Assembly (NCBI GenBank): GCA_016780605.1
Contig: JADHLS010000295.1
Coordinates: 1-6,680, forward strand
Origin: Reyranella sp.
Lineage (GTDB): Bacteria > Pseudomonadota > Alphaproteobacteria > Reyranellales > Reyranellaceae
DNA length: 6,680 bases
Reading direction: 5' to 3'
Positions within the stretch are counted from its first letter, which is position 1; every line of letters starts with the position of its first letter. The notes under the pieces were generated by a model. It was not told where the DNA came from and did no database searches. It worked only from the letters and a program-made list of their open reading frames with translations. Made by a program: the position numbers and the translations under genes. Below are positions 5,744 through 6,680 of this stretch, piece by piece.

Positions 5744-6680
5744 TCATTCGATCACCTCGTCGGCGCGGGCGAGGATCGACGGCGGGATAGTCAGGCCGAG
5801 TTTCTTGGACGTCGTGAGGCTAATCACCAGCTCGAATTTCGTTGGCTGCAAGACTGGCAAGTTAGCGGCCTTCTCGCCTTTCAAAATACGACCAACGTAG
5901 ACGCCAGCATGCCGATAGGCGTCCGCAATGCTGGTGCCGTAACTGATCAGTCCGCCCACATCGACATATTCTCGCCAAGCGTAGATCGCCGGAACGCCGG
6001 ACTGAGCGGCAAGTCCCACTAATTTCTCTCGTTGGCTATCAAAGAACGGGTCGCCAGTGACCACGAGCGCGCCGGCGGCCAAGGTGACCGCTTTGGGAAT
6101 GGCAGTCTCAAGCTCACTGTCGTTTTGGGCATGCAGCACGTGAAGCTGAAGCCCAAGCGACCGTGCTGCTGCGACGGCCTCTTTCATGTCATTCTCTGAA
6201 ATTGGATTATTCGGGTTCGCGAGAAGTGCCACGACGGTGTTGTTGGGAACCAGTTCACGCAGCAATTCCAGTCGCTTTGGCGCGAGAGAATTATTGAAAA
6301 CACTCATGCCGGTCACGTTGCCGCCTGGTCGGCTCAGACTGGCGACTAGGCCATACCGCACCGCGTCGGTAAGGGCAGAGAAAACAATCGGGATCTCCGA
6401 AGTGGCCGCCTTTGCCGCAAGGGCCGATGGCGCGCCTCCAGCGGCAAGAATTGCCACCACACGGAGGCCGACAAGCTCCGCGGCCAGCGCCGGTAGCTTC
6501 TCATACCGACCCTCGGCCCAGCGATAGGCAATGGAAAGTTGTTGGCCTTCCACAAATCCTGTTTCGGTCAGGCCTGTTTTGAAGGCGGCCACCAAGGCAC
6601 CGGATTCACCAAGTGCCCGGCTGCTGAGGAACCCGATTGCTAGCGTCCCGGGCTGCTGCGCGTTCACTCCGGTCGGTGAA
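5744..6680 (-). CDS. ABC transporter substrate-binding protein (ABC_sub_bind family), N-terminus outside window
   Basis: The product resembles the ABC_sub_bind (PF04392) periplasmic binding proteins that are numerous in Bradyrhizobium-like genomes; ligands are mostly unknown. Visible marks are TLAIGFLSSRA near the mature N-terminus, LVGLRVVAILAAGG, IPIVFSALTDAVRYGLVASL, the typical SRPGGNVTGMS, then VVALLANPNNP and a C-terminal LTTSKKLGLTIPPSILARADEVIE. The frame has a GTG at 6667 but stays open through that codon to the window edge, reading SPTGVNAQQPGTL. The family normally begins with a signal peptide ending AxAQQP, so VNA-QQ is probably the cleavage site and the true start lies beyond 6680. 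It would be exported to the periplasm. Permease and ATPase genes are not in view. Its TGA overlaps an ATG (5747) leading into the broken cyclase. Confidence 0.92.
   Translation of the reverse strand, partial: SPTGVNAQQPGTLAIGFLSSRALGESGALVAAFKTGLTETGFVEGQQLSIAYRWAEGRYEKLPALAAELVGLRVVAILAAGGAPSALAAKAATSEIPIVFSALTDAVRYGLVASLSRPGGNVTGMSVFNNSLAPKRLELLRELVPNNTVVALLANPNNPISENDMKEAVAAARSLGLQLHVLHAQNDSELETAIPKAVTLAAGALVVTGDPFFDSQREKLVGLAAQSGVPAIYAWREYVDVGGLISYGTSIADAYRHAGVYVGRILKGEKAANLPVLQPTKFELVISLTTSKKLGLTIPPSILARADEVIE

Noticed and set aside
6665..6667. GTG at 6667 as the start of the binding protein
   Set aside because: The frame is open upstream to the window edge and VNA-QQP looks like a signal-peptide cleavage site, so the true start is probably outside.
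1..6680. CRISPR array, tRNA, rRNA or insertion sequence
   Set aside because: No regularly spaced repeats, no cloverleaf or rRNA sequence and no transposase were seen.

Overview
The window reads as high-GC alphaproteobacterial DNA, probably from the order Hyphomicrobiales (Bradyrhizobium or a relative; the genus is not certain). The clues are a Bradyrhizobium-like Ku protein, an ABC_sub_bind-family binding protein, a family VIII-type esterase, and an intergenic sequence resembling a dispersed repeat seen in these genomes. All of this is recognition by eye, with no database search.

Left part (1-1555, minus strand): a large gene enters the window and is cut by its left edge. Its visible 518 residues join an MqsA-antitoxin-like XRE helix-turn-helix, a PD-(D/E)XK-like nuclease segment with a QLK motif, and a P-loop NTPase of STAND type (Walker A GPSGIGKS, Walker B VVVD, a later GYP motif). 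This is the layout of a nuclease-STAND immune protein with a DNA-binding domain added at its N-terminus. Two near-identical 11-bp palindromes lie over its start codon and likely promoter and may be its own operator. It is the best candidate for an undescribed system here.

Next is a 573-bp stretch (1556-2128) with no convincing gene, followed by a plus-strand two-gene unit. The first gene is ku, the DNA-end-binding protein of bacterial non-homologous end joining. Ten bases after its stop comes a 365-residue protein that appears to combine a BRCT-like N-terminus, a MerR-like helix-turn-helix and four TPR repeats. The tight spacing suggests co-transcription and a possible accessory role beside Ku. 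No LigD ligase is in the window.

Right part (4140-6680): a 173-bp convergent gap holds a probable dispersed repeat. On the minus strand there follow a serine hydrolase of the beta-lactamase/family VIII esterase type, a decayed fragment of a class III adenylate cyclase N-terminus, and an ABC_sub_bind periplasmic binding protein. That last gene continues past the right edge, where its signal peptide would lie. This end looks like ordinary accessory metabolism with signs of gene decay.
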